From DSOI01 sp041394885 (lineage in GTDB: Bacteria > Acidobacteriota > Terriglobia > Bryobacterales > Bryobacteraceae): DNA of 64,000 nucleotides. Positions 43,732 to 52,589 of the stretch are shown here, one piece after another. Below the pieces are notes generated by a model. The model did no database searches, had not been told where the DNA came from, and was given only the letters and a program-made list of their open reading frames with translations. The translations under genes and the position numbers were made by a program. Each line of letters starts with the position of its first letter. Within the stretch, counting starts at the first letter, position 1. The stretch covers positions 1-64,000 of the forward strand of contig JAWKHI010000035.1 in NCBI GenBank assembly GCA_041394885.1, read 5' to 3'.

Positions 43732-45324
43732 ATGGTTCGTCCCTTTTTCCTCGTGCTGGCGGCTTGCTCGGCCGCGATCGCGCAACCGCCGCCGGGCTTC
43801 GTCGATCCCTCGCCCGTTCTCGCGCGCGCCCGCCTCGCCATCGGCGCCGATCGGCTCCGCTGCGTCACCATCTCCGGCGACGGCGTCTACACGGGCATGG
43901 TGGGCCAACAGCGCGAATCCGGCGTCAACATCGATTGGCCGCGCGGTGCCCCGCTCCGGAACTATCGCCGCGAGATGAACTGGGACGCGCGCACGATGGT
44001 GGAGCAGTTTGACCGGCCCCCGGGCCAGAATCCGGCGTCCTGGAAGTACGGCTTCGGATGGCTCGGCGGCACGCCGCTCCAGCAGCATTCGCGCCAGACC
44101 TTTATCGTGAACGGTTCGCACGCCTGGCATACCGATGGCCCTTCGTCGCCGCCCGTTCCCGCTTCGCCCGAAGACGCCGAGCGTTGGCAGGTCGACCTCT
44201 GGCTGAATCCCCATGGCTTCCTGAAAGCCGCCGCGCTGCCAGGCGCCAACCCGCGCGCCGTCTGGCGATGGGAACTCGGCGAATCGGGCCGCGACGGCAA
44301 CACCACCGTTCCCGAGAAAGTCACCGTCGTCTCCATCGCCCTCATGGGCAAGTACCGCGTCGACGCCACCATCAACAAGGAGAACCTGCTGCAGCGGATC
44401 CATACCTGGGTGCCCGATCCGGTGCTCGGCGACGCCAACTACGAGCATGAGTTCGCCAACGCCACCTACGTGGATGCGGGCGGCGGCATCCGCTTCCCCA
44501 CCGTCTGGCATCACCATGAAGGCTGGGACGACAACTTCGGCGGGCTCAACATCACCGCCGGCCACAACGCCTTCGGTGGACCCATCGGCAAGATCGAGCC
44601 CAACGCCTGCGCCGATCCGCCCGCCGTGCCCGCGCCCGTCCGGGCGGCCACGTTCCCGGTGCGCGTCGATACGGCGAAGATGGCCGAAGGTGTCTATCTG
44701 CTGGGAGGCGGTTCCCACAACAGCGTCGCCGTGGACTTCAAGGATTACATCGCCGTCGTCGAAGCGCCGGTGGACGAAGCCCGCAATCTGGCCGTCATCG
44801 AGGAGATCGTGCGGCTGATCCCGAATAAGCCGATCCGGTTCCTGGTGAACACGCACCAGCACTTTGACCACATCGGCGGGCTCCGGACCTACATGCACAT
44901 TGGGGCCACGATCATCACCCACATCAAGAACTATGACTTTCTGCATCGCGACGTGCTGAACTACACTCCCCGCACCCTCGCTCCGGACATGCTGGCGCTG
45001 TGGCCGCCCACGGAGGTGGCCGAAGGCTATCAATGGGAGACCGTCCGTGAGAACTACATCTTGAGCGACGGCGCCCGGAGCATGCATATCACCTATGTAC
45101 AGCCGCTCGAACATGCCGAAGGCATGCTGATGGCCTACCTGCCGAAAGAGCGCATCGTCATCGAAGCGGACCTCTACGATACCCCTGCCCCCGCCAAGCC
45201 GACCGCCGCCAGCCGGACCTTGCTCCAGCATGTGAACCGCCTCGGTCTCGACGTCGACTGGATCGCCCCTATCCACGGGCGCCCGGCGCGATGGACCGAT
45301 TTCGCCCGTTTTGCTGCAGAATAG
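43732..45324 (+). CDS. Secreted metallo-beta-lactamase-fold hydrolase with extra N-terminal domain
   Basis: From ATG 43732 the product is 530 aa with a signal peptide (FFLVLAACSAAIAQ). The first 300 residues are a distinct domain (WKYGFGWLGGTPLQQHSRQT, GKYRVDATINKENLLQRIHT) of unknown role. The MBL fold follows: LVNTHQHFDHIGGLRTYMHIG (HxHxDH), DLYDTP (Asp) and IAPIHGRP (last His). The zinc-binding residues look complete. Substrate unknown. A CATACT box (43718-43723) lies 8 nt before the ATG. Confidence 0.83.
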   Translation: MVRPFFLVLAACSAAIAQPPPGFVDPSPVLARARLAIGADRLRCVTISGDGVYTGMVGQQRESGVNIDWPRGAPLRNYRREMNWDARTMVEQFDRPPGQNPASWKYGFGWLGGTPLQQHSRQTFIVNGSHAWHTDGPSSPPVPASPEDAERWQVDLWLNPHGFLKAAALPGANPRAVWRWELGESGRDGNTTVPEKVTVVSIALMGKYRVDATINKENLLQRIHTWVPDPVLGDANYEHEFANATYVDAGGGIRFPTVWHHHEGWDDNFGGLNITAGHNAFGGPIGKIEPNACADPPAVPAPVRAATFPVRVDTAKMAEGVYLLGGGSHNSVAVDFKDYIAVVEAPVDEARNLAVIEEIVRLIPNKPIRFLVNTHQHFDHIGGLRTYMHIGATIITHIKNYDFLHRDVLNYTPRTLAPDMLALWPPTEVAEGYQWETVRENYILSDGARSMHITYVQPLEHAEGMLMAYLPKERIVIEADLYDTPAPAKPTAASRTLLQHVNRLGLDVDWIAPIHGRPARWTDFARFAAE

Positions 45325-45328
45325 AACC

Positions 45329-46579
45329 ATGTCCCGATCCATCGCATTGCTATACCTCGCCGCCGCCTCTGTCATCGCGGCGGACTGGCCTGACTGGCGC
45401 GGACCAAGCCGCGACGGCGTGTCCGCTGAAACCGGCCTGGCGAAGCAATGGCCCAAGGAAGGCCCGAAGATGTTGTGGCGGATCGACTCGGCCGGCGAGG
45501 GCTACGGCGCGCCCACCGTCGCCGGCGGCCGTATGTACCTGATCGCCAACCAGGGTCTCGCCGACGAATTCGTACGCGCTTTTTCCGTGGAAGACGGCAA
45601 GCTCCTCTGGTCCACACGCATCAGCGCCGTTGGCAATCCCGATCAGGCGCCCTCGTATCCGGCCGCGCGCGCCACGCCCGTGCTCGATGGTGGCCTGCTC
45701 TACGCATTCAGTTCCGACGGCGTCCTGATGTGTCTGGATCCCGCATCGGGCAAAGTCCGCTGGCAGAAAAATACCCGTAAGGACTTTCAAGGCGAGCCCG
45801 GCAAGTGGGCCTACTCGGAATCGCCCTTGATCGACGGCGATACGGTGGTGGTCACCCCTGGCGGCGGCGAAGCCACCATGCTCGCCCTCAACAAGAAGAC
45901 CGGCGCCGTCATCTGGAAGATGGCCATCCCGGGCGGTGAAGCGGCCGGCTATGCCTCGGCCATTCTCGCCCACGGCGGCGGGCGCAAACAATATGTGCAG
46001 TTCCTCGCCAAAGGCACCGTCGGTGTGGACGCCGCCACCGGCAAGGTCCTCTGGCGCTACGACGGCACCAGCAAAGGGCCTGCCAATATCCCCACGCCGG
46101 TGGCGCACGGCGACTACATCTATAGCACCGCGCGCAGCATGGCCGTGGGCGCGCTGGTAAAGCTCACCAAGACCGGCGACGGCGTGTCGGCCGAGCAGGT
46201 CTATTTCGAGCGTGGCCTCCCGAGCGCCATCGGCGGCGCGGTGCGCGGCGGTGACTACATCTACGGGACCACCGGCGAAGGGCTGGTGGCGGCCGAATTC
46301 GCCACCGGCAAGATCGCCTGGAAAAACGAAAGCGTCGGAGCTGCGTCGGTGCTGCTCGCCGGCGGGCATTTGTACGTTCATGGCGAAGATGGCGACGTCG
46401 CCCTGGTGGAGGCGACCCCGGAGGCCTATCGCGAGAAAGGACGGTTCACGCCGCCCGGTCCTCCGGCGCACCCGCGCGGCGCGCGCGAGAAGGCCTGGGC
46501 CTATCCGGTGCTTGCCAGCGGCCGGCTCTACATCCGGGACCACGGTGTGGTCTGGTGCTACGACGTTCGGGGGAACTAG
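45329..46579 (+). CDS. Secreted PQQ-like beta-propeller protein
   Basis: From ATG 45329 the protein is 416 aa with a signal peptide (IALLYLAAASVIAA), followed by DWPDWRGPSRDGVSAETGLA, the usual opening of this propeller family. Blades contain SVEDGKLLWSTRISA, DPASGKVRWQKNT, NKKTGAVIWKMAIPG and DAATGKVLWRYDG. It lacks catalytic residues of true quinoprotein dehydrogenases as far as visible, so a binding or scaffold role is likely. It starts 4 bp after the MBL-fold gene stop. Confidence 0.88.
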   Translation: MSRSIALLYLAAASVIAADWPDWRGPSRDGVSAETGLAKQWPKEGPKMLWRIDSAGEGYGAPTVAGGRMYLIANQGLADEFVRAFSVEDGKLLWSTRISAVGNPDQAPSYPAARATPVLDGGLLYAFSSDGVLMCLDPASGKVRWQKNTRKDFQGEPGKWAYSESPLIDGDTVVVTPGGGEATMLALNKKTGAVIWKMAIPGGEAAGYASAILAHGGGRKQYVQFLAKGTVGVDAATGKVLWRYDGTSKGPANIPTPVAHGDYIYSTARSMAVGALVKLTKTGDGVSAEQVYFERGLPSAIGGAVRGGDYIYGTTGEGLVAAEFATGKIAWKNESVGAASVLLAGGHLYVHGEDGDVALVEATPEAYREKGRFTPPGPPAHPRGAREKAWAYPVLASGRLYIRDHGVVWCYDVRGN

Positions 46580-46659
46580 AAGCCGGAGACAGAGGGCGGA
46601 AGCTCCCCTTTCGGGGGCTGAAATCAGTACCGAATGCTGCTCATTCGCCAACTTCGTTG

Positions 46660-46665
46660 TATACT
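46660..46665 (+). promoter_or_regulatory. TATACT -10 box before the cytochrome c gene
   Basis: TATACT lies 29 nt before the cytochrome ATG, with GGGAGG in between but far from the start. No -35 consensus is seen at 16-18 bp. Confidence 0.4.
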
Positions 46666-46694
46666 GAACCCTTGGGAGGCTCGTCTTCTTCGTT

Positions 46695-47015
46695 ATGAAC
46701 TTTAGATCTCTTCTCGGTTCCGCTGCCGGTGTCATGCTCCTGGCTTCCATGGCGCACGCCGCCGATGCCGCCAAGGGCAAGGAAGTCTTCGAACAGTGCG
46801 GCGTTTGTCACGCCGCCGATAGCGACGAAAAAAAGATGGGTCCCGGTTTGAAGGGCCTCTTCAAGAAGGCCACCCTCGCCGACGGTAAGACCAAACCGAC
46901 GGAGGAAAACGTCCGCAAAAAAGTGGACCAGGGTGGCAACGGCATGCCGCCGTACGAAGAGATGCTCGAGAAGAACGAGAAAGACGATCTGATCGCTTAT
47001 CTCAAGACTCTGTAA
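46695..47015 (+). CDS. Small periplasmic class I cytochrome c
   Basis: This 106-aa protein has a signal peptide (VMLLASMAHAAD), the haem motif CGVCH (35-39) and an axial Met in GNGMPPYEEM (M84), with the C-terminal helix KDDLIAYLKTL. It carries electrons in the periplasm. No oxidase or dehydrogenase lies beside it. The preceding gap (46580-46694) holds only the -10 box and the ribosome site. Confidence 0.93.
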   Translation: MNFRSLLGSAAGVMLLASMAHAADAAKGKEVFEQCGVCHAADSDEKKMGPGLKGLFKKATLADGKTKPTEENVRKKVDQGGNGMPPYEEMLEKNEKDDLIAYLKTL

Positions 47016-47054
47016 CGTCGCCGCCGGCCGGCTCGTGTGCCCGCCGGCTGATCC

Positions 47055-47132
47055 GTCCCCATCGTCTAGCCCGGCCTAGGACACCGCCCTTTCACGGCGA
47101 TAACGCGGGTTCGAATCCCGCTGGGGACGCCA
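47055..47132 (+). tRNA. tRNA-Glu (anticodon TTC)
   Basis: The acceptor stem GTCCCCA (47055-47061) pairs with TGGGGAC (47122-47128), followed by G and an encoded CCA. The anticodon loop CTTTCAC has TTC at 47091-47093. The T-arm GCGGGTTCGAATCCCGC is standard, and the sequence is close to E. coli tRNA-Glu. It stands alone between cytochrome c and the Tudor-like protein. Confidence 0.97.
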
Positions 47133-47212
47133 CCTTTTTCCTGACCGCCCCGTTTGCAGCCACGAAGGCGAATGAAAATGCCTTGTGCTATGATAGAGAT
47201 ACCGGTATCAAC

Positions 47213-47440
47213 ATGGCAACAAAGCCCGCCTTCCCCACTGGAGCCCAAGTCGAACACGGAAAGTTCGGTCTCGGGAGTGTACTCTCTTGCAACGAAGAGC
47301 ACGTGGTGATCAAGTTCGACGATCACGGCGAAAAGAAATTCGTGGCGTCGATCGTCATCCCCAATCTCAAGAAGAGCGATCGCCAGCCGCCCGCGGAAAA
47401 GAAACGGGCTTCCCGCAAAAAGGCGGTCGCCAGCGCCTGA
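47213..47440 (+). CDS. Small Tudor-like domain protein (UvrD/PcrA C-terminal-type)
   Basis: From ATG 47213 the 75-aa protein has GAQVEHGKFGLGSVLSCNEE then VVIKFDDHGEKKFVASIVIP, the pattern of the Tudor-like tail of UvrD/PcrA helicases, ending in a Lys/Arg-rich tail (EKKRASRKKAVASA). In helicases that domain contacts RNA polymerase or nucleic acid. Here it stands alone. A TATGAT box lies at 47189-47194. Confidence 0.75.
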   Translation: MATKPAFPTGAQVEHGKFGLGSVLSCNEEHVVIKFDDHGEKKFVASIVIPNLKKSDRQPPAEKKRASRKKAVASA

Positions 47441-47484
47441 TCCCCCGTTCGGATCGAGCCACGCCCCAGACTTCGCGGTTGCTT

Positions 47485-48201
47485 GTGGACTGGTTTCGCA
47501 CCAACGTCATCTCCCCTCCTTTCTCCGCGTTCTGTTTCCTCTCGTTCTGGCTGAACGGCGCCCTGGCAAAGCTGTTCCGCTCCGATCCCACACGCCACCA
47601 CGGCATCTCTCGTTTCTGGTCCAGATTGCTGCTGCGGACGGCTGCGGTCCGGGTGCGCGCCGAGGGGCTAGAGAAACTCAATCCGGCCGGTGTCTACATT
47701 TTCGTCTCCAACCACCTCAGCCTGGCCGACACGCCGCTCATGGCCGGCTGGCTGCCGTTTCAATTCCGCTTCATGGCCAAGGAATCTCTCTTGAAGATCC
47801 CCATCATCGGCCATCACCTGCGATGGGGCCGTCATGTCGCCGTTCCGAGGGAAGACAAACGCGGCGCGGCACGGTCGCTCGCCGGAGCCGCCAAGCTCCT
47901 GCGCCAGCGCGCCGCCTCGGTGGTCATCTTCGCCGAAGGTACCCGCGGCTCGGGCGTGCTGCAGCCGTTCAAGGCCGGAGCCGCCCATCTGGCGCTTCAC
48001 ACCGGAGTCCCGGTGGTGCCCATGGCGATTCTCGGCACCGATCGCGTCATGCCGCGCGGCGCCTTGTTGTTGCGTCCCGGGCTGGTGCGGTTGATCGTTG
48101 GCGACGTGATTTCCACCGCCGGGCTGGATTCGGTCGATCCGGACGAATTCACCCGCCAGCTGCATCAGCGTGTGAGTGAGCTCATGGCCGCGGGAACCTG
48201 A
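47485..48201 (+). CDS. 1-acyl-sn-glycerol-3-phosphate acyltransferase (PlsC family)
   Basis: The GTG at 47485 is the best start after the previous stop (TTG 47479 is an alternative), giving 238 aa. The acyltransferase box NHLSLADTP (H-x4-D) and FAEGTRGSGVLQPFKAGAAH (EGTR) are both present, plus VPVVPMAILGTDRVMPRG. It would acylate lysophosphatidic acid at the inner membrane. The open frame before 47485 overlaps the Tudor-like gene and is not coding. Confidence 0.9.
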   Translation: MDWFRTNVISPPFSAFCFLSFWLNGALAKLFRSDPTRHHGISRFWSRLLLRTAAVRVRAEGLEKLNPAGVYIFVSNHLSLADTPLMAGWLPFQFRFMAKESLLKIPIIGHHLRWGRHVAVPREDKRGAARSLAGAAKLLRQRAASVVIFAEGTRGSGVLQPFKAGAAHLALHTGVPVVPMAILGTDRVMPRGALLLRPGLVRLIVGDVISTAGLDSVDPDEFTRQLHQRVSELMAAGT

Positions 48202-48217
48202 TAATGCGGGATGTGTG

Positions 48218-48223
48218 TATACT
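48218..48223 (+). promoter_or_regulatory. TATACT -10 box before the amidohydrolase gene
   Basis: TATACT ends 10 nt before ATG 48234 and no Shine-Dalgarno follows, so transcription would begin a few nucleotides before the start codon. Confidence 0.4.
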
Positions 48224-48233
48224 CGTTAAGACC

Positions 48234-49304
48234 ATGCGTTACGGTCTCTTTCTAGTGCCGCTCGCCTTGATGGCGCAAACCGTTTCGTTCGAGGACTACC
48301 GTCCGAAATCGACGTTGGTGGTTCCCGAGCACAAGGTCACGCGCGCGCGGTTTCCCTTCGTCGACGTGCATGGCCATCCGCGCGGTATGATCGCGCCGAA
48401 CAAGATCGACCAGTTGCTCAAGGAGATGGACGATCTGAACATGGCCGTGATGGTGAATCTCGATGGCCGGAGCGGGGACAGGCTCAAACAGACCGTAGCC
48501 GCGCTCAAGGCGAAATCGCCCAAGCGCTTCGTGGTGTTCGCTAATCTCGATTTCGCCAACATCGACGACCCGGAATGGAGCAGGCGGGCCGTCCAGGCGC
48601 TCGAGCAGGACGTTCGCCACGGCGCCGCCGGACTCAAGATCTACAAGAACCTCGGCATGGACGTGAAGGATTCCCACGGCAAACGGATCCAGGTGGACGA
48701 TTCGCGGTTCGACCCCGTTTGGAGCGCATGCGGACGCCTGAAGATTCCGGTGCTGATTCACACCGCCGATCCGGCGCCGTTCTGGCTGCCGCACGACAAG
48801 GACAACGAACGGTGGCTCGAGTTGAAGGAGATGCCGGGCCGCAAGCGGACCCTCGACAAGTATCCGCCGTGGGAAAAGATCATCGGCGAGCAGCATGCCG
48901 TTTTCCGGAAGCACAAGGGCACCAACTTCATCAACGCGCATCTGGGCTGGTACGGGAACAACCTGGCCGAGTTGGGCAAGCTGATGGAGGAGATGCCCAA
49001 CATGTACACCGAGATCGGTGCCGTACTGGCCGAACTCGGACGTCAACCCCGCACCGCGCGGCGGTTCTTCATCCGCTTCCAGAACCGGATCCTGTTCGGC
49101 AAAGACAGCTACAACCCGGTGGAGTATCACACCTACTTCCGCGTGCTCGAGACGGCGGACGAATACTTCGACTACTATCGCCGGCGGCATGCGTTCTGGC
49201 AGATGTACGGACTCGACCTTCCCGACATCGTTTTGAAGAAAGTCTACTTCGGGAATGCGGCCCGGCTCATCCCGGCGATCGATTCCAAACAGTTTCCGCA
49301 ATGA
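48234..49304 (+). CDS. Secreted amidohydrolase-related (TIM-barrel) protein
   Basis: From ATG 48234 the protein is 356 aa with a signal peptide (YGLFLVPLALMAQ). The amidohydrolase-2-like barrel shows FPFVDVHGHPRGMI (HxH), AAGLKIYKNLG, VLIHTADPAPFW, NFINAHLGWYGNN and ILFGKDSYNP (Asp). These supply the usual metal-binding His and Asp. The family includes decarboxylases and lactonases; the substrate is not evident. Its stop overlaps the cupin start (ATGA). Confidence 0.88.
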   Translation: MRYGLFLVPLALMAQTVSFEDYRPKSTLVVPEHKVTRARFPFVDVHGHPRGMIAPNKIDQLLKEMDDLNMAVMVNLDGRSGDRLKQTVAALKAKSPKRFVVFANLDFANIDDPEWSRRAVQALEQDVRHGAAGLKIYKNLGMDVKDSHGKRIQVDDSRFDPVWSACGRLKIPVLIHTADPAPFWLPHDKDNERWLELKEMPGRKRTLDKYPPWEKIIGEQHAVFRKHKGTNFINAHLGWYGNNLAELGKLMEEMPNMYTEIGAVLAELGRQPRTARRFFIRFQNRILFGKDSYNPVEYHTYFRVLETADEYFDYYRRRHAFWQMYGLDLPDIVLKKVYFGNAARLIPAIDSKQFPQ

Positions 49305-49681
49305 ACGGCGAACCGACACTGACGGCGATCGACACCGCCGCCCTTCCCTGGGAAGAGCGGTTCAATGAGCACCTGGGCCGCACTCTGTACCGTAAGAATC
49401 TGGTGACCGATCCCGGCACAGGGATGGAGATCCGGTTGGTGCGCTACCCGGCCGGGGTGATCAACAAGAGCCACACGCACCCGTGCGCGCACGGGATGTA
49501 TGTGCTCGAAGGCACGCTGGTGACGCACGAGGGATCCTACGGCCCGGGCCATTTCGTATGGTTTCCCGAGGGGCCGGCGATGGCGCATGGCGCCACCGAG
49601 GAAGCCGACGTGACGGTGCTTTTTATCACCAACAAGCCATTCGCCATCCATTATCAGGACGATCCGGATCCGGTAAAATAA
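49301..49681 (+). CDS. Cupin-domain protein
   Basis: This 126-aa protein starts in the ATGA overlap with the amidohydrolase. The cupin barrel contains HTHPCAHGMYVLEGTL (metal-binding HxH and the following strand) and PGHFVWFPEGPAMAHGA with a later His. It has no signal peptide. Members include isomerases, dioxygenases and regulators; linked translation suggests a common pathway with the amidohydrolase. Confidence 0.88.
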   Translation: MNGEPTLTAIDTAALPWEERFNEHLGRTLYRKNLVTDPGTGMEIRLVRYPAGVINKSHTHPCAHGMYVLEGTLVTHEGSYGPGHFVWFPEGPAMAHGATEEADVTVLFITNKPFAIHYQDDPDPVK

Positions 49682-49684
49682 GGC

Positions 49685-50491
49685 GTGCCGGCCGGTCAAC
49701 TGAACCTGTTCGAGTTCTTTACGCTGTCGCGCATCGTGTCGGTGGTGCTCGTGATGGCCGCGACGTGGCTGCTGCTGCGCTACCTCACGTCGCTGCTGCA
49801 CGCCGCCAGCGCGCGAACGCCGCGGGCGCGGTTTTTCATCAAGTGGGCCGAGCCGATTCTGCGAATCTCCCTGTGGTTTGTCGCGCTGCTGATTTGCTTT
49901 GACCTGATCGCGCCGACGCGAGAGACGTTTCTGGCCGCGGTGGGGTCCGCCGCCATCGCCGTCGGCCTGGGCGCGCAGGATCTCATCAAGAACCTCGTCG
50001 GCGGACTCGTCATCCTCACCGACCGTCCCTATCAACTGGGTGACCGCGTGAAAATGGGCGAGGCCTACGGTGAGATCGATCACATCGGCCTTCGCAGCAC
50101 CAAGCTCACCACGCCCGACGACACGCGCGTCACCATCCCCAACGCCGACATCCTTTCGACGCAGGTGTTCAACGCGAACTCCGGTGTTCCCGATTGCCAG
50201 GTGGTGACCGATGTTTTTCTACCCCATGACTCCGATCCGGTGGAGGCGCAACAGGTGGGGTACGAAGCCGCGTACACGTGCCCTTTCCTGCATGTGGCCA
50301 AACCGGTGGTGGTGCTGATTTCCGACGTCCTCGATCAGCGTTTGTACACGCGCGTCCGCGTGAAGGCCTACGTCTACGATCACCGGTTCGAGCCCGCGAT
50401 GCAGAGCGACATCACGGTGCGTTGCAAGACCGAGTTCCACCGCCGCGGCATGCTCGGCGCGGCGGCGGAATTAGAGCCGAAACCGAACTAG
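49685..50491 (+). CDS. MscS-family mechanosensitive channel
   Basis: The GTG start at 49685 gives 268 aa with three hydrophobic helices, then the MscS signature: GSAAIAVGLGAQDLIKNLVGG (pore helix TM3), VILTDRPYQLGDRVKM, and the beta domain IDHIGLRSTKLTTPDDTRVT and IPNADILSTQVFN. It releases solutes upon hypo-osmotic shock. It shares its stop CTAG with the convergent BlaR-like gene. Confidence 0.92.
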   Translation: MPAGQLNLFEFFTLSRIVSVVLVMAATWLLLRYLTSLLHAASARTPRARFFIKWAEPILRISLWFVALLICFDLIAPTRETFLAAVGSAAIAVGLGAQDLIKNLVGGLVILTDRPYQLGDRVKMGEAYGEIDHIGLRSTKLTTPDDTRVTIPNADILSTQVFNANSGVPDCQVVTDVFLPHDSDPVEAQQVGYEAAYTCPFLHVAKPVVVLISDVLDQRLYTRVRVKAYVYDHRFEPAMQSDITVRCKTEFHRRGMLGAAAELEPKPN

Positions 50492-52194
50492 CGCAATTCG
50501 CGCGCGCGGCCGTCGCGAATCGCGTCGTCCAGCAAACGGTCCAGTTTCTCCCGGATTTGGCGGCTGAGTTCGGCTTGTTTGAGGCCGAGCGCCGACTGCT
50601 GTTCGCCCAACTCGGATTGCTTCATGCCGAGCGCCGACATCTCGGCTCCGATGGCCGTGTGGCCTTCTCCGGCGGCTCCCTGCATCTGTCCGATCCGAGC
50701 CTGCAACTGGCCGACGAGCGATTGAAGCGCCCCGATCTCCTGCTGTGTGGCGGAGCCTTTAGAGTGAAGCCCGTCGGCTTGCTTGCGGATCTGTTCGATC
50801 TCGGCAGTGAGATCCCGCATGGGCGCGGATGCACTGTGCATCTTCTTGCCGAGTTCCTGCTGCTGGCGGCCGAGTTCGCGTTGCTTCAGCCCGAGCGCAC
50901 GCATTTGTTCGCCGAGTTCGCGAGTGGGCCGGAACATTTCGGAGACTTGAGCGAGGAAGGTCTTGTCTTCGATCACGTAGTCTTTCTCGCCTCGATTGAA
51001 ACGGACCGAGGAATCGTTGATGCGCAGGATGTTCTTCCCGTCGTGAGATTGGATGTGGATGCCAGTATCGGCGGGCCGGGGCGGCTGTGGTGGGGCAGGC
51101 GGTGCAGGGGCCGGCGGCGCCGGGGCCAACGGTGGAATGGCTGCGGCGGCGAGCTTCACCGGAGGCGGCGGCGCGGGAAGCGCCGGTCTTACGAGTGGGG
51201 CTGCTGTCACGGTGGGAACCGGCGCCGCGGGCGGAGCCGGAGGCGCGGGCGGAGCCGGAGGCGTTTGTGCGAAGGTAATGGCGGAGACCGCGAACAGGCA
51301 CGCCGCGGCGATGGCGGCAATACCAGCGATGGTGCGCGGGGCGACGCCGGCGGCGAGTGTCCGCCCCACGGTGAGAATACGTTCAATCCGTTGGCCGGCC
51401 CGCGAGCCGCGTGCCATGGGAACGGCCACCGCCGGGGCCGCCGGACTACCGAGGAAGCTGAAGACGACCTCGGCGTAGAAGGGAGCGTCGCCCACTTCGC
51501 GCAGGACACGATCGTCGCTGGCATGCTCGGCGAGTGCGGCCAGGTGGCGGCGCAGCCACCAAGCCATGGGGCTGAACCAGAACAAGGCGGCGTGCACCGA
51601 GGCGGCCAGTTGCACCAGAAAATCAGCACGGTCGATGTGGGAGAGTTCATGCAGCAGAACGGCGCGCCGCTTTCGCGGATGCCATTCGCGCCAGCCGGCG
51701 GGCAGGATGACGGCCGGGCGGAACACGCCGATAGCGATGGGGACTCGCACGCGGTCCGATTCAAATACATTAGGGCCGAGTTGCTCGACGGGCGTGGCGG
51801 CGCGCCGCAGCCGCGCACTCCACCACAGCCCTCCCATCACGCGCATGAGCAATCCGCCGGCGAGGCCGGCCCAGAGCCAGGAGGCCGCGGCACGCCATGG
51901 TAACGCAGGGGCGCTGGCAGGCGCCGCCGGGACGGGGAGATCGCCCGCGAGAGCGATGGGCGCCACGATAGCCGGCGTTGCTTCGATGGCGGCGGGCAGC
52001 GGCGCGGCGACCTTCGGTGCGAACAGGATTGCGGCCGGCATGAGCAGCGCGGCCGCGGTCACCGCTGTCCAGACGGCGGAGCGCAGGGCGGCGTCCCGCA
52101 CCCGAAATGCGGCCAGCCCGAGAGCGGCGACGGCGGCAAGCAGAGCCGAACGCGCGGCAGCTTCCACCATCAGTGTGAACACGTCGAAAGTCAT
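50488..52194 (-). CDS. BlaR1/MecR1-type M56 membrane metallopeptidase, sensor domain replaced
   Basis: This 568-aa protein has several N-terminal helices and the M56 zinc motif LLHELSHIDRADFLVQL (HELSH, 182-186), then AEHASDDRVL. Unlike classical BlaR1, the C-terminal part is not a penicillin-binding sensor: it is a Pro/Ala-rich linker (about 310-380), a short beta segment (GIHIQSHDGKNILRINDSS) and a Gln/Leu/Glu-rich helical tail (about 415-550: LGLKQRELGRQQQELGKKM, LGMKQSELGEQQSALGLKQA). It is expected to cleave the co-encoded BlaI repressor upon a signal other than a beta-lactam (inference). The start overlaps the blaI stop (ATGA). Confidence 0.88.
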   Translation of the reverse strand: MTFDVFTLMVEAAARSALLAAVAALGLAAFRVRDAALRSAVWTAVTAAALLMPAAILFAPKVAAPLPAAIEATPAIVAPIALAGDLPVPAAPASAPALPWRAAASWLWAGLAGGLLMRVMGGLWWSARLRRAATPVEQLGPNVFESDRVRVPIAIGVFRPAVILPAGWREWHPRKRRAVLLHELSHIDRADFLVQLAASVHAALFWFSPMAWWLRRHLAALAEHASDDRVLREVGDAPFYAEVVFSFLGSPAAPAVAVPMARGSRAGQRIERILTVGRTLAAGVAPRTIAGIAAIAAACLFAVSAITFAQTPPAPPAPPAPPAAPVPTVTAAPLVRPALPAPPPPVKLAAAAIPPLAPAPPAPAPPAPPQPPRPADTGIHIQSHDGKNILRINDSSVRFNRGEKDYVIEDKTFLAQVSEMFRPTRELGEQMRALGLKQRELGRQQQELGKKMHSASAPMRDLTAEIEQIRKQADGLHSKGSATQQEIGALQSLVGQLQARIGQMQGAAGEGHTAIGAEMSALGMKQSELGEQQSALGLKQAELSRQIREKLDRLLDDAIRDGRARELR

Positions 52195-52589
52195 GAGCGG
52201 CCTCCTTTAGCCTGCGCGATCTTCTTCGCGATTCGTTCCAGTTCGCGGCGGGTGATCACCTCGCCGTCCACCATGCCAACGAGCAGATCCTCGAACGACC
52301 CGCCGCAAAAACGGTCCACGATACCTTGGACGGCGCGGGCCGCCACCTGGTGAGGCCGCTCGGCGGCCTGGTAGAGAAATGTCCGTCCTTCGACGGTGTG
52401 GCTGACGAAGCCCTTTTCCTCGAGGCGCCGGAGCACGGTGCGGACGGTCGAGTCTTTCAATGGCCGCGATGGCAGCAGCGCCTCGCGGCAACTGTCGGAG
52501 GTGCAAGGGCCGTGTTCCCAGACGTGCTGGAGGATGAGGTGCTCGAGATCGCCGAGAGCGGGCCGTGGATCGTCATGTTGGTTACTCAT
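52191..52589 (-). CDS. BlaI/MecI-type transcriptional repressor
   Basis: From ATG 52589 the protein is 132 aa. The winged-helix domain has ALGDLEHLILQHVWEHGPCT, PSRPLKDSTVRTVLRRLEEK and GFVSHTVEGRTFLYQA, followed by the dimerisation tail GGSFEDLLVGMVDGE. It binds TGTA/TACA dyads as a dimer and is inactivated by M56 cleavage. It is coupled to the blaR-like gene (ATGA). A 31-bp dyad overlaps its own start codon, indicating autoregulation. Confidence 0.93.
   Translation of the reverse strand: MSNQHDDPRPALGDLEHLILQHVWEHGPCTSDSCREALLPSRPLKDSTVRTVLRRLEEKGFVSHTVEGRTFLYQAAERPHQVAARAVQGIVDRFCGGSFEDLLVGMVDGEVITRRELERIAKKIAQAKGGRS

Noticed and set aside
43723..45456. A minus-strand open frame of 577 codons antisense to the MBL-fold gene
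   Set aside because: Arg/Gly/Val-rich, no motif; the plus strand has a signal peptide and a full HxHxDH zinc motif.
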